Below, in pieces: positions 25,454 to 34,635 of a stretch of 64,000 nucleotides of DNA. Position numbers and translations under genes: made by a program. The DNA lies in NCBI RefSeq assembly GCF_900604385.1, contig NZ_LR027382.1, positions 2,209,001 to 2,273,000 of the forward strand, written 5' to 3'. Positions within the stretch are counted from its first letter, which is position 1. Every line of letters begins with the position of its first letter. Under the pieces are notes generated by a model, which did not search any database, had not been told where the DNA came from, and saw only the letters and a program-made list of their open reading frames with translations. The stretch comes from Alistipes megaguti. Lineage in GTDB: Bacteria > Bacteroidota > Bacteroidia > Bacteroidales > Rikenellaceae.

Positions 25454-26812
25454 ATGAAACGTACACTTCCCTTTATTGCGCCTGTCAAGGACTCCACGCA
25501 GAGTGCCATGCAGCGCGACCTTTACGACAAGAGCATCGATCTGTACGGTGAAGAGAAATACGTCGAGGCGTTCCATACGCTGCTCGACCATCTGAACCCC
25601 GAATTCCGTACGAAGTACGGCAATGCCGAAGGGACGGAGTTCCACCTGCCGCACGGTTCGATTGTCGTCAACGTACGGCTGGATGATCGGATGATGTACA
25701 TCGACGCCGACTTCCTCAACCTTCCGGAGAAGGGCCGCGTAGCGATGCTGCGCCAGGTGGCCGACATGAACATCAACCGGCTGCTGCTGCCGCGCTTCAC
25801 CAAGGAGGGCGACCGCCTGAAGATGGAGTACCACTGTCTGCTTTCGGAGACCCATCCCCACAAGATCGTCACCATCCTGCAGAACATCTGCCGCATCGGA
25901 GACAAGTACGACGACGAATTCTGCACGAAGTTCGGCGCCACGCGCTGCTACGAACCCCGCGTCACACCTTACCCGGCGGAAACCGTCGAGCGGATCTATG
26001 ATGCCATCCAACTGCTCGTCAAGGAGACGCTCGAGGCAGTCAAGGAGTACAACGACCAGCGCCGCTACGGCTATTCCTGGAACGTGATCGACACCACGTT
26101 CTACCAGATCTCCTACTTTGCACAGCCGCAGGGCCAGCTGGCAAACGACATTGACAAGGCCGTCGAGGATATGGACGAAGAACTGCCCGTGGCAGAGCTC
26201 GTCATGAAAGGCATGGCCTTCCTCGAGAAACTGCTCGCCATGCCGAAGGAGAAACTGGCCGAGGATCTCTACTTCGTCGACACGCTCGTCTCGATCAAGG
26301 GCCCCTCGTCGCTGCAGAACGTACAGGAGAACATGAAGGATGTCTACGAGGAGGCGACGGCCGCCATGCAGAACAAGGATTTCGAGCGGGCCGCCGTACG
26401 CATCTGCTACAAGTTCTACGAGGCCTACTTCTACAACGACATGCAGGACGACCTGAACGTTATCTTCGTCAAGGCGCTGCGTGAAGCGGCCGACCAGCCG
26501 ATGGAGAAGGCTGCCGAGACGCTCTGGAACGCACTGGACAAGGTGATGGACGGCAAGATCGAGGAGGATAACAGCGAAGGATTCTTCTCCGGCATGATGG
26601 AGGGCAATCCGATGGCTCAGCAGATGATGGAGCAGGCACAGGCACAGGCTGCCGCCATGCAGCAGAAGATGGTCGCAGCAATGGGCGGCGACGAGATTCA
26701 GGAGCTGCAGCGGAAGATGACCGAGGCGATGTCGCGCGGCGACATGGCCGAGTACATGCGTCTGGCCGGCGAACTGCAGCAGAAAATGATGAGCGGATTC
26801 TTCAACAACTAA
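25454..26812 (+). CDS. Uncharacterised cytoplasmic protein with Met/Gln-rich tail
   Basis: 452 residues, no signal peptide or membrane segment. Residues ~15-150 (FHTLLDHLNPEFRTKYG ... GSIVVNVRLDDRMMYIDADF ... RLKMEYHCLLS) have the alpha-beta rhythm of YbjN/type III-chaperone-like folds; this is a pattern judgement. The middle is helical. The last ~75 residues are rich in Met, Gln and Ala (MMEQAQAQAAAMQQKM), resembling chaperone or co-chaperone tails. It lies 22 bases after the lipoprotein gene and 14 before the protease gene. It could be an adaptor or substrate carrier for that protease, which is inference from context. Confidence 0.6.
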   Translation: MKRTLPFIAPVKDSTQSAMQRDLYDKSIDLYGEEKYVEAFHTLLDHLNPEFRTKYGNAEGTEFHLPHGSIVVNVRLDDRMMYIDADFLNLPEKGRVAMLRQVADMNINRLLLPRFTKEGDRLKMEYHCLLSETHPHKIVTILQNICRIGDKYDDEFCTKFGATRCYEPRVTPYPAETVERIYDAIQLLVKETLEAVKEYNDQRRYGYSWNVIDTTFYQISYFAQPQGQLANDIDKAVEDMDEELPVAELVMKGMAFLEKLLAMPKEKLAEDLYFVDTLVSIKGPSSLQNVQENMKDVYEEATAAMQNKDFERAAVRICYKFYEAYFYNDMQDDLNVIFVKALREAADQPMEKAAETLWNALDKVMDGKIEEDNSEGFFSGMMEGNPMAQQMMEQAQAQAAAMQQKMVAAMGGDEIQELQRKMTEAMSRGDMAEYMRLAGELQQKMMSGFFNN

Positions 26813-26826
26813 ATCGAACCTACACC

Positions 26827-27918
26827 ATGGAACAGAACATTTATAGCGTCATATTCAAGGTAACGCACGCCGGAGGCTCGGGCAGTTGCTTCTACCTCAA
26901 GGACAAGAATCTTTTCGTCACGAACTACCACGTCGTCGAGGGGTTCCACACCGTAGCTGTCCACGACAACAACCGCAATCCCTATCTGGCTCGGGTCGTG
27001 CTCGTCAACCCGACACTCGACATTGCCCTGTTGGCCGTCGACCACGATTTCTCGGAGCTTCCGATGCTGAATCTGGCCGAAAATGATTCGCTGGCCATCA
27101 GCAACAAGATCCGGGTGGCGGGCTATCCCTACGGCATGCCCTTCACCGTCACCGAGGGAACCGTCTCTTCGCCCAAGCAGCTGATGAACGGTCAGTATTA
27201 CATCCAGACCGATGCCGCGGTGAACCCCGGAAACTCCGGAGGCCCGATCATCAACGAGAAGAACGAGGTGGTCGGTATCACCGTCAGCAAGTTCACCAAC
27301 TCCGATGCCGACAATATGGGATTCGGTATCCGCGTCGAAACGCTGCACAAACTCTTCGATTCGCTCGGCGAACTGGATCGCGACTGCTTCCAGGTACAGT
27401 GCGAAAGCTGCGACGAGTTGATCTCCGACGAAGAGGAGTTCTGCCCCTCGTGCGGCGAGAAGCTCCCCGAAGGGGTCTTCGAGGAGCGGCAGCTTTCGCC
27501 CCTGAGCGAGTTCTGCGAGGCGGCCATCGAGAAGATGGGCATCAACCCCGTTCTGGCTCGCGACGGCAACGAGGCGTGGCTGTTCCACAAGGGAAGCTCC
27601 GAAATCCGCATGTTCGTCTACGACCGCACCTATCTCTTCGCGGTCTCGCCGATCAACCTCCTGCCCAAGAAGGATGTGGAAAAGGTGTTGGACTACATGC
27701 TCGATACGGATTTCTATCCCTACAAGATGGGTATCGAGGGGCGCCAGATCTATTTGTGCTACCGCATTCATCTGGCCGACATCTCGGAGGAGTCCGAGGA
27801 GCGGATCCAGCAGAACCTCGTTCAGCTGGCAGAAAAGGCCGACGAACTGGACAACATGATGGTCGAGTGCTTCGGCTGCGAATTCTCGGCCTACTCGAAA
27901 CAGGAAAACGACGCGTAA
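26827..27918 (+). CDS. Cytosolic trypsin-like protease with zinc ribbon
   Basis: 363 residues. The N-terminal ~180 form a DegP-like trypsin domain with a complete triad: His35 (VTNYHVVEGF), Asp65 (TLDIALLA) and Ser137 (NPGNSGGPI). A zinc ribbon follows with CESC and CPSC (Cys192, 195, 206, 209). The last ~130 residues are an acidic alpha-beta domain. No signal peptide exists, so unlike DegP/DegS it should work in the cytoplasm. The zinc ribbon and C-terminal domain probably handle substrate or partner binding. It is flanked by closely spaced genes (14 and 3 bases), so it is an integral part of the LemA operon. Confidence 0.85.
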   Translation: MEQNIYSVIFKVTHAGGSGSCFYLKDKNLFVTNYHVVEGFHTVAVHDNNRNPYLARVVLVNPTLDIALLAVDHDFSELPMLNLAENDSLAISNKIRVAGYPYGMPFTVTEGTVSSPKQLMNGQYYIQTDAAVNPGNSGGPIINEKNEVVGITVSKFTNSDADNMGFGIRVETLHKLFDSLGELDRDCFQVQCESCDELISDEEEFCPSCGEKLPEGVFEERQLSPLSEFCEAAIEKMGINPVLARDGNEAWLFHKGSSEIRMFVYDRTYLFAVSPINLLPKKDVEKVLDYMLDTDFYPYKMGIEGRQIYLCYRIHLADISEESEERIQQNLVQLAEKADELDNMMVECFGCEFSAYSKQENDA

Positions 27919-27921
27919 ATC

Positions 27922-28593
27922 ATGCTGGACCTCAAACAACTGACTGCAGCGCTCGAAGGGGGAGAAATTCCCCCTTCGTTCGATGCGAAAGCCATCGGAA
28001 AGCTCTCGAAGCGCTATCTGAAGTGGAACTCGGCCCGAGTGGTCAACCTCTATCCCATCCGCGGTGTCGCGCATGAAGACTCCCGTTACTGCCTCTATGC
28101 CTGTCCGCTCCGGGGCACGACGATCGACGAAGAGACCCTGCGGGCCATCCATGCCGAGATCGATGCACTCGAGATCGGGCATATCCGCTACGACTCCGTC
28201 CAGTCGGAAGGAGCCGACTATTACCGACTGGACGAACACGGGAACCATTGCGGCATGGATGCGGATGACGATGTGGTCGCAGCAATCAGCGACCGCTTCG
28301 ACGGTCTGGTACTCTTCACCCGTACAGTCTTCTCGGCTAAACAGGCGGCACGTCTCGACTGCCACTATGCGGCCCTCGGCATCGCCAAAGAACCCAACGA
28401 ATATTCGATCGAGCCGTTGTCGAACGCCTCTCTCGGACTGGCTGCCAGCAGCCAGCGCTTCCGCGGCAAAATGGTCGAGATTCCCGATGCCGGCGAGGAG
28501 TCGCCCGCCGTGGAGAAATACCGCCAGTTGATGACCCTCGTCATGGCTCTCATGCTGATCGCCGCCGTAATCTGGTATTTTATCAAAGGGTAA
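27922..28593 (+). CDS. Tail-anchored protein of the LemA operon
   Basis: 223 residues. A soluble N-terminal domain of ~195 residues shows no known motif. The extreme C-terminus is one hydrophobic helix (LMTLVMALMLIAAVIWYFI) followed only by a short basic end, so it is a tail-anchored inner-membrane protein with its bulk in the cytoplasm. It starts three bases after the protease stop, so coupling is likely. It might hold the cytosolic protease at the membrane near LemA/DUF3137; inference. Confidence 0.65.
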   Translation: MLDLKQLTAALEGGEIPPSFDAKAIGKLSKRYLKWNSARVVNLYPIRGVAHEDSRYCLYACPLRGTTIDEETLRAIHAEIDALEIGHIRYDSVQSEGADYYRLDEHGNHCGMDADDDVVAAISDRFDGLVLFTRTVFSAKQAARLDCHYAALGIAKEPNEYSIEPLSNASLGLAASSQRFRGKMVEIPDAGEESPAVEKYRQLMTLVMALMLIAAVIWYFIKG

Positions 28594-28601
28594 GATGGAT
28601 C

Positions 28602-29372
28602 ATGGGGATGGATTTGTACGCCGGAACACTGACCCGGTATTATGCGCACAACTGGAAGACCGAAGCTCAGCAATGGGCCGAAGAGAACGGATTCGGCTAT
28701 CAAAAGATCACGTCGGATACCGACTCGCAGAATGAACTGTCCGTCAGGGAAATCAGACAGATAATCGAGAACTGGCGTGACAGCTTGCTTTCGGCCATCC
28801 GTGAACATAACAATCGGGTTGGATCATGGCCGGAGGACAACGAACGTCCATACCTGACAAACAAACCCGACTGGCCGGCCTTCGAGGCCCTTCTGCTCTA
28901 TGCCGCATGCAAGAGTTTAGGAGAACAGGTGCCGAAGAAATTCGGCAAGAAGGCGCAGTTCGAGGATTTTGAAATCTCCCAACGCGCATATAACACGCCT
29001 AAACTCCAATGGTCATTATTCAAAGGTGCTGTCTGCTGGCTCCCGCTGGAGGCGGGTTTTGTCATCAATGCCAATATGCCCACAGGCAATGAGGCTGTCA
29101 TCTCCACGACCTGGTGTCTGCTCAGGGAGCTGGAAAAGATCAACAGTTATGATTGGAATGCTGACGAAGCAACAATCAACCGTTGGTACGATGAAGATGG
29201 ATACGAAACCAAAGACTCGAAGCTGACAAAGTTGACAGACAACGTCTCCATGATAGAACCTGAATCGGGGCTTTACGATACGGAATCGTTGGCCCGGTTT
29301 GCATTCGCTCGTTTCTATCGGGCGGCACAATTCGCCCAAGAAAACCAAGTGCCGGTTCTGATGGATTTTTAG
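28602..29372 (+). CDS. Uncharacterised protein upstream of DUF2625
   Basis: 256 residues, soluble, Trp- and Tyr-rich, opening MGMDLYAGTLTRYYAHNWK. No catalytic motif or family I can name. It starts eight bases after the tail-anchored gene and ends one base before the DUF2625 gene, so the two are surely co-translated and may act together. GC is slightly lower than in the first half of the operon. Confidence 0.6.
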   Translation: MGMDLYAGTLTRYYAHNWKTEAQQWAEENGFGYQKITSDTDSQNELSVREIRQIIENWRDSLLSAIREHNNRVGSWPEDNERPYLTNKPDWPAFEALLLYAACKSLGEQVPKKFGKKAQFEDFEISQRAYNTPKLQWSLFKGAVCWLPLEAGFVINANMPTGNEAVISTTWCLLRELEKINSYDWNADEATINRWYDEDGYETKDSKLTKLTDNVSMIEPESGLYDTESLARFAFARFYRAAQFAQENQVPVLMDF

Positions 29373-29373
29373 A

Positions 29374-30057
29374 ATGGAGGAGACCATGAAAACGTTAGAA
29401 ACCTTAATCGATACACAAGACCCGGGATGGCCTGTCATCCAGGAGTGGATGGCTGAAGCGAAAAACAGGTATCGGATTTTACCGAAAACTTCACAGCGAG
29501 CAAACCAGGAACTCTTGAATGCACAAGTGACCACACGGTCCATTATGGGAGCTGTTATCTACGAAACGGGAGGTATTCTCATCAACGAGGGATGGATTCG
29601 GGTTTTGGGTTCCGGCTCTCAGGAACTCGACCGTGGCATCATGTCCTGGAATAAAGGTAAAAGTTTCCAAAACTATGGCGACCGACCTGCTTTCTTGTTG
29701 GTTGCCGATGATGTTGTCGGAGGGTATTTTGCCATCAATGCCGGGGCTTTGGGGCCAGATATGGGAACCATTCACTATTTGGCGCCAGACACACTACAAT
29801 GGGAAAATCTGGAGGTCGGATACTCCGATTTTCTGTATTGGTTGCTGACAGGTCCCATCGACACCTTTTACGAAACCTTTAACTGGAAAAATCGAGATCG
29901 TGATCTTGAACAAGTCGATGGAAATCACACCATCTCTTTTGTGCCGTTTTTATGGACGAGTGAGGGGCATGATCTGGAACAAACTGACAAACGAATCATT
30001 CCCGTAGAAGAGCATTATGCTCTCACATTAGAGTTACAAAAACAACTTTTGAAATAA
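29374..30057 (+). CDS. DUF2625 family protein
   Basis: 227 residues (or 223 from the second ATG at 29386). Family features are DPGWPVIQEWM near the N-terminus, AQVTTRSIMGAVIYETGGIL, INEGWIRVLGSGS, LLVADDVVGGYFAINAGALG and IHYLAPDTLQWENLEVGYSDF. DUF2625 proteins have no known activity; the fold resembles immunity-type (SMI1/KNR4-like) proteins in its Trp/Gly-rich surfaces, but that is my impression. No signal peptide is visible. An unusually good GGAGGAG sequence precedes the second ATG, which favours 29386. Confidence 0.82.
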   Translation: MEETMKTLETLIDTQDPGWPVIQEWMAEAKNRYRILPKTSQRANQELLNAQVTTRSIMGAVIYETGGILINEGWIRVLGSGSQELDRGIMSWNKGKSFQNYGDRPAFLLVADDVVGGYFAINAGALGPDMGTIHYLAPDTLQWENLEVGYSDFLYWLLTGPIDTFYETFNWKNRDRDLEQVDGNHTISFVPFLWTSEGHDLEQTDKRIIPVEEHYALTLELQKQLLK

Positions 30058-30079
30058 TCATTAAAATTAGTGAAAGACT

Positions 30080-30538
30080 ATGAAAACCTTCAACTACGCA
30101 TCAACCGCCTCTATCAAAGAGAATCTGACCTCAATTATTATTGGTATTGCTCTAATCGCTTTCCCTCTTGTTCATCCTTTCGGCATCCGTATCGGCGCCA
30201 AACCAATTCTCGGTCCCGTACCGACGACAATCCTCATGATTATTGCGGGACTCTACATGCTCTATACAGCCTACCGCAAAATCAGCAATGCCCGGAAACT
30301 CTCGGCCAAAGGCAGTGTCATCACCGTGGACAACGACCAGGTGACCTATCCGGTTATCCGCAAGGGCAATGTCGAAATGGAATCTTTCGCCATCTCCGAA
30401 ATTTCGAGCCTCAACTATGCCGAGGATGACGGCATCCTGACCGTGACGCTCAACAATGACAAGTCAACCAAGTTCGACGTTGATTTCTTCGACGGACTCG
30501 ACCAGCTCAAGGAGTTTGCCGCCCTGCTGCAAAAGTAA
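30080..30538 (+). CDS. Small membrane protein with PH-like cytoplasmic domain
   Basis: 152 residues. Two hydrophobic helices (TSIIIGIALIAFPLVHPFGI at ~17-36 and TTILMIIAGLYMLYTAY at ~49-65) are followed by an all-beta domain ending in a helix (GSVITVDNDQVTYPVI, FAISEISSLNYAED, ILTVTLNNDKSTKFDVDF), like bacterial PH-type membrane proteins. It is the last gene of the LemA operon, 22 bases after DUF2625. Function unknown. Confidence 0.7.
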   Translation: MKTFNYASTASIKENLTSIIIGIALIAFPLVHPFGIRIGAKPILGPVPTTILMIIAGLYMLYTAYRKISNARKLSAKGSVITVDNDQVTYPVIRKGNVEMESFAISEISSLNYAEDDGILTVTLNNDKSTKFDVDFFDGLDQLKEFAALLQK

Positions 30539-30809
30539 TCCGCATGCTTTGTCGGGAGGGGCGTCGTAGCACGAAGCGGATACGGCGTCCCCGTTTTTTC
30601 AGGCCGTTTCATGGCAACACTTCGTCATGCCGGAACGAGACAGCGACAAAGGAGGACGAAGAAGCCCAGCCCGAAGCAATAGGGTCCCGCGACAAACTTC
30701 CGGCAACATGACTCGAACCGGCAGTTTTTTACAAATTATCTCCCTAATGGCATCCGGCTTCTCAAAATAATGCATAACTTTACAAACACCCCTCAATATG
30801 TCTGGTAGC

Positions 30810-31448
30810 ATGAATACAAGAATCCTTCGTTTCACGCTGTTGACGCTGCTGTGCACCATGGCTCTTTCCGTGGCTCACGCTGCCTCGACCGTTCAGGGGC
30901 GCATCTACCTCAAGAACGGACGCGTCATCGAATGCGGCGAAAAAGACCGTATCGAACTCCCCAAACACGCACAGGACGTCAAACTGCTGCGACGTGCTTT
31001 CTACAAGGACAAGAGCAAGGAGATCTATCGCTACGAGGAGATCGACTCGATCGTCTGCTGGCATGCCACGGCGCCCGAACATCCGCAGAAGTTTATCCCC
31101 GCGGGAAAAGTCGGCTGGCTGTGGGTATACTTCGAGACGCCGCATATCTGCGTCGGCATCTTCGCGCAGAAAGGTTATGGCGTCGATTCGAACGGCGGCA
31201 TCGAGGTGCTGGTCAAGTATCGCTATCTGAGCCGTTCGCGCACGGCCTACTACCTGCGCAAGACCGGTGAGACGGAATTCTATGACGCCGGATCGGCCAG
31301 CCGCCGGGGCAAGGACCGCTTCCGCGAATCGGTAGCCGCCTATGTGGCCGATGATCCCGAACTGGCCACGGAGATTCTCCAGTCAAATACCTCTGACCGC
31401 AGCAAGATCATTCTGATGCTTGAGGCATATCAACCTGCAACTCATTGA
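30810..31448 (+). CDS. Secreted protein, paralogue of the next gene
   Basis: 212 residues from the ATG at 30810. Signal peptide MNTRILRFTLLTLLCTMALS followed by VAHA. The mature start is a beta strand pair with a conserved Cys (IYLKNGRVIECGEKD), then YRYEEIDSIVCWHATAPEHP. The following gene has the same order of elements (VTLKSGEKVDCYVHRG, then YTADDVVSIDYVETTADHPD). The two look like diverged paralogues of one periplasmic family. No enzyme motif recognised. It follows the LemA operon after a 270-base gap. Confidence 0.65.
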   Translation: MNTRILRFTLLTLLCTMALSVAHAASTVQGRIYLKNGRVIECGEKDRIELPKHAQDVKLLRRAFYKDKSKEIYRYEEIDSIVCWHATAPEHPQKFIPAGKVGWLWVYFETPHICVGIFAQKGYGVDSNGGIEVLVKYRYLSRSRTAYYLRKTGETEFYDAGSASRRGKDRFRESVAAYVADDPELATEILQSNTSDRSKIILMLEAYQPATH

Positions 31449-31476
31449 AAAATTTAGTCACTAACCTGAGATAGTC

Positions 31477-32214
31477 ATGAAACACTTTTTCCTCTATGCA
31501 CTCGCTGCATTAACCACCATCGGCATGATCTCCCATGCCGAAGCAAAAGACCCCGAAGATGCGGAGTCGGACCACGTGATCGTCACCCTCAAGTCAGGCG
31601 AAAAGGTCGACTGCTATGTCCATAGGGGCTGGCATGCCGAGAATTCGCATTTCAAGAAGGAGAACTACTCGTTCAAGGTCACAATGACGCCTGACGACAA
31701 GGAGCCGATTCAATATACGGCCGATGATGTCGTAAGCATCGACTACGTTGAGACCACCGCGGACCATCCCGACGGCGTGCGCTGGGAGTCGCACCCGCTC
31801 GCCAAGCCCAACTTCGCCAGCCGCTACCACACCATGCAGCTGCTCTTCTGCGTCGACAAGGTGGGCAAGAACGCCACGACCTACTGGTGGAAAATCTGGG
31901 TCGCATCGGGACTCAACGGCATGGGCCGCTCGCTCCAGACCAACTTCGGCGTCCGTTTCCACAACGACCCCGAGGGGATTGTCTATCCCTACATGCTGGT
32001 CAACTCGGTGCTGATGAAGGATCGCTACCCGGGTCTGCAGGATTTCTGCAAGAAGTGGTTCAAGGGCCCCGAGGGCAAGGTACACAAGAAGGAGGCCGAG
32101 GAGAACGACGCCTGGATCCTCGACATGTACGATGCCTATCTCGAGCAGATGGGCGACGAGGCGGCCAATCTGCCGTATCCGATTCCCGACAAGAAAGCTG
32201 ACAAGAAAAAGTAG
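31477..32214 (+). CDS. Secreted protein, second paralogue
   Basis: 245 residues with signal peptide (MKHFFLYALAALTTIGMISH, cleavage after AEA). The N-terminal module matches that of the previous gene; a longer Trp/Tyr-rich middle (TYWWKIWVASGLNG) and an acidic helical end with a Lys-rich tail follow. Probably periplasmic. It lies 28 bases after its paralogue and is likely co-transcribed. A loose inverted repeat (GTTCCGCGA/TCGCGGAAC, 32233-32279) follows before the next gene. Function unknown. Confidence 0.65.
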   Translation: MKHFFLYALAALTTIGMISHAEAKDPEDAESDHVIVTLKSGEKVDCYVHRGWHAENSHFKKENYSFKVTMTPDDKEPIQYTADDVVSIDYVETTADHPDGVRWESHPLAKPNFASRYHTMQLLFCVDKVGKNATTYWWKIWVASGLNGMGRSLQTNFGVRFHNDPEGIVYPYMLVNSVLMKDRYPGLQDFCKKWFKGPEGKVHKKEAEENDAWILDMYDAYLEQMGDEAANLPYPIPDKKADKKK

Positions 32215-32298
32215 CCATCCATTCAACTCCGGGTTCCGCGACCGGGAACGCCTTCGGGCGCCATCCCGACTCGCGGAACTCGCTTTTTAAGCGCAAAG

Positions 32299-33858
32299 AT
32301 GAAACACGTGTATCGCAGCATTGCCGTTTTGAGTACGACGTCGCTTCTGCTGGCAGGGTGCTCAAAGTCCGGGCCTTCCGAGCCGCCGGCACCGCAGGTC
32401 GACCGGATCGTGCTGACCGATGGTGAGTCTTCTCGCGACTTTTCGGCCGAAGGCGGGACGTGGCAAATTGACTTCGAGGTCTCGGCAGACTGGACCGCCG
32501 AGCAGGTCATCCCGATCGCCGTACAGTGGTATCACTTCACCCCGAGGCAGGGCAAGGCCGGAGCCGGAAGTGTAACCGTCACCGTGCTGCCCAACACAAC
32601 GGACGAAGCCCGCAGCGCCGAGATCCGTCTTTCGGCCGGGCGGGCCGAACAGATTTTGTCCATAACCCAGCAGGCCGGTCATGTCGAACTCACGACCGAG
32701 TCCGAAGTGCGGGTTTTTCTCGAACGGCTCTATCGCGATACGGACGGTGAAAACTGGCGGTTCAACGCCAACTGGTGCAGCGACAAGCCTATCTCCGAAT
32801 GGGACGGTGTACGCTACGAAAACGGGCTGCTGAGTCTTTGGCTCGGCGAAAAGTACCTCAAGGGGCAGATGGACCTCTCGGGGTGTACAGTGCTCGTCGA
32901 GTTGCGCTGTGCCAAAAACAGTCTCACGAAAATCGACGTGTCGGGGTGCCCGCTGCTCAGGGAGATCGACTGCACCAGCAATGAGATCACCGAATTGAAC
33001 GTCGCAGGATGCTCATCACTCGACAGACTGCTATGCGGATACAACCAGCTGACGCACCTCGACCTTTCGACGGTCCCCGCGCTGACTTATCTCAGATGCG
33101 ACTACAACCGGATTTCGGCAATCGACATCTCGGCATGCCCCTGGATTGCGACGCTGAACGTGGCCGGGAACGACCTCTCGGCTCTGGATGTAGACGGCCG
33201 CACGGAATTACGCGACCTCTTCTGCTACGAGAACCGCCTCACGCAGCTCGATATCTCCGGATGCGAGTGGCTTCACCTGGTCAACTGCGGAACGAACCGA
33301 TTGACCGAACTCCATGTCACCGGATGCAGTCGTCTTACGGATCTCTATTGTTACGACAATTGTCTCGAACAACTCGACCTCGAACCGCTCACCGCAATCC
33401 TCGAAGGGCTATACTGTCCGGGCAACCGCCTTACGGAACTCGACCTGAAGGGTTTCCGGCAACTTACCCAGCTGGATTGCTCAAACAACGCCTTGCAAAG
33501 GATCGACCTGACGGGCTGTTCGACCCTGCAGGTCTTCGTATGTCCGCGGAACGAACTTCAGGCACTCGACCTCACCACGTGCAAAATGCTCTCCCAGCTG
33601 GACTGCACGTCGAACCAGCTGACGGAACTCAACCTGACAAGTACCCCCTCGCTGTGGAAGCTCTATTGCCGGGACAATCCGATTCTGGCGGAGATTCCCG
33701 AGGCATTCGACCGGTTACAGGTATTCGAGCACGATGCCCGTTACGAATACCGTACCGAGACGGACCCAACAACGGGCGAGGAGCGCACCGCAGCTACCGA
33801 CATGGGCCGCGGTTGGTGGTATCCCGGCGAACCGGAGAAAGGGGCTCACGAACGTTAA
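32299..33858 (+). CDS. BACON-LRR surface lipoprotein
   Basis: 519 residues. Lipoprotein signal with Cys at ~21 (LLLAGCSKSG). Residues ~35-130 form a BACON-type beta sandwich (FSAEGGTWQIDFEVSADWTA, ending ILSITQQAG). From ~165 to 480 there are about thirteen leucine-rich repeats of 21 residues with the pattern L-x-x-L-x-C-x-x-N-x-L-T-x-L-D-L-S-G-C. The Cys-containing ladder is typical of Bacteroidetes surface LRR proteins. It is expected at the cell surface, binding proteins or glycans. The short C-terminus is non-repetitive. Confidence 0.88.
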   Translation: MKHVYRSIAVLSTTSLLLAGCSKSGPSEPPAPQVDRIVLTDGESSRDFSAEGGTWQIDFEVSADWTAEQVIPIAVQWYHFTPRQGKAGAGSVTVTVLPNTTDEARSAEIRLSAGRAEQILSITQQAGHVELTTESEVRVFLERLYRDTDGENWRFNANWCSDKPISEWDGVRYENGLLSLWLGEKYLKGQMDLSGCTVLVELRCAKNSLTKIDVSGCPLLREIDCTSNEITELNVAGCSSLDRLLCGYNQLTHLDLSTVPALTYLRCDYNRISAIDISACPWIATLNVAGNDLSALDVDGRTELRDLFCYENRLTQLDISGCEWLHLVNCGTNRLTELHVTGCSRLTDLYCYDNCLEQLDLEPLTAILEGLYCPGNRLTELDLKGFRQLTQLDCSNNALQRIDLTGCSTLQVFVCPRNELQALDLTTCKMLSQLDCTSNQLTELNLTSTPSLWKLYCRDNPILAEIPEAFDRLQVFEHDARYEYRTETDPTTGEERTAATDMGRGWWYPGEPEKGAHER

Positions 33859-33994
33859 TGAGCAGTCCCGGATAAATTGACAATATCGGGGAACAGCCGT
33901 TCTGTCGGTTGATTCAATCAATAAGTGCGCATAGGGAATTTTATGCAACATCACCAGTGCGCGGAAAAAACGGCTGAATATGTTCGTTCTTCTG

Positions 33995-34444
33995 TCATTT
34001 GAGTATTTCTGTTATCCATTTCGGTATGGTTGCTAATAAAACCATTTCGGGAATACCCAGCAAATAGAGGGTGAAAAAGAACAGGTTACGCCGGAAGGGA
34101 CTGAACTTGCAGCCCGCATAATGCTGCATAACCGCTTTCCGTCGGGAAGGCGGGTATATTTTGCCGAACAGACGTTCTGTCATGAAGACAGAAATGGAAA
34201 ACACGATTACAAGAATGGTTCCAAACACCTCGAATGCCAAGCCATGAAGGAAATAACCGGCTATGGTCAGAACCGGTATGAATATAAAAAATACGATACA
34301 GGCCCACAGCATATCACTTCCTCGGGGTTGTTTGAAATTGACCTTGTGATAATTCTCCCATGTTATTTCTCCCAACCAGAACAGATAGTCGAAGAAATAG
34401 TAACGCCGTTGCCGTTCTTGCTCTTTATGCTCCTGCTTCTTCAT
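33995..34444 (-). CDS. Small integral membrane protein
   Basis: 149 residues with a charged N-terminus (MKKQEHKEQERQRRYYF). Hydrophobic helices are at ~46-66 (LWACIVFFIFIPVLTIAGYF) and ~70-90 (AFEVFGTILVIVFSISVFM), with a third near the C-terminus (LFFFTLYLLGIPEMVLLATI). No family recognised. AT-richer than the operon to its left and transcribed toward the LRR gene. Confidence 0.6.
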   Translation of the reverse strand: MKKQEHKEQERQRRYYFFDYLFWLGEITWENYHKVNFKQPRGSDMLWACIVFFIFIPVLTIAGYFLHGLAFEVFGTILVIVFSISVFMTERLFGKIYPPSRRKAVMQHYAGCKFSPFRRNLFFFTLYLLGIPEMVLLATIPKWITEILK

Positions 34445-34635
34445 TCAAATTATATCGTATGAATTATGTTCAGTAGCCAACCAAGAATCTTTTCAAGAAA
34501 GTTGAGCCGCTCGTTATGCATTTATTCTTCGCCATTTATGAAGAAATATTTTTGTAATTTGCTGTGTTGATGATGTTTACTGCCGATGAAACCGTTTTCT
34601 CTCCATTCAGACACCTCGCTTTAATGGATTCGAAC

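Noticed and set aside
32233..32279. Terminator between 31477-32214 and the BACON-LRR gene
   Set aside because: The 9-bp complementary arms are 29 bases apart and have no T-run directly behind them, and the next start is only 20 bases away. Too weak to call as a terminator.
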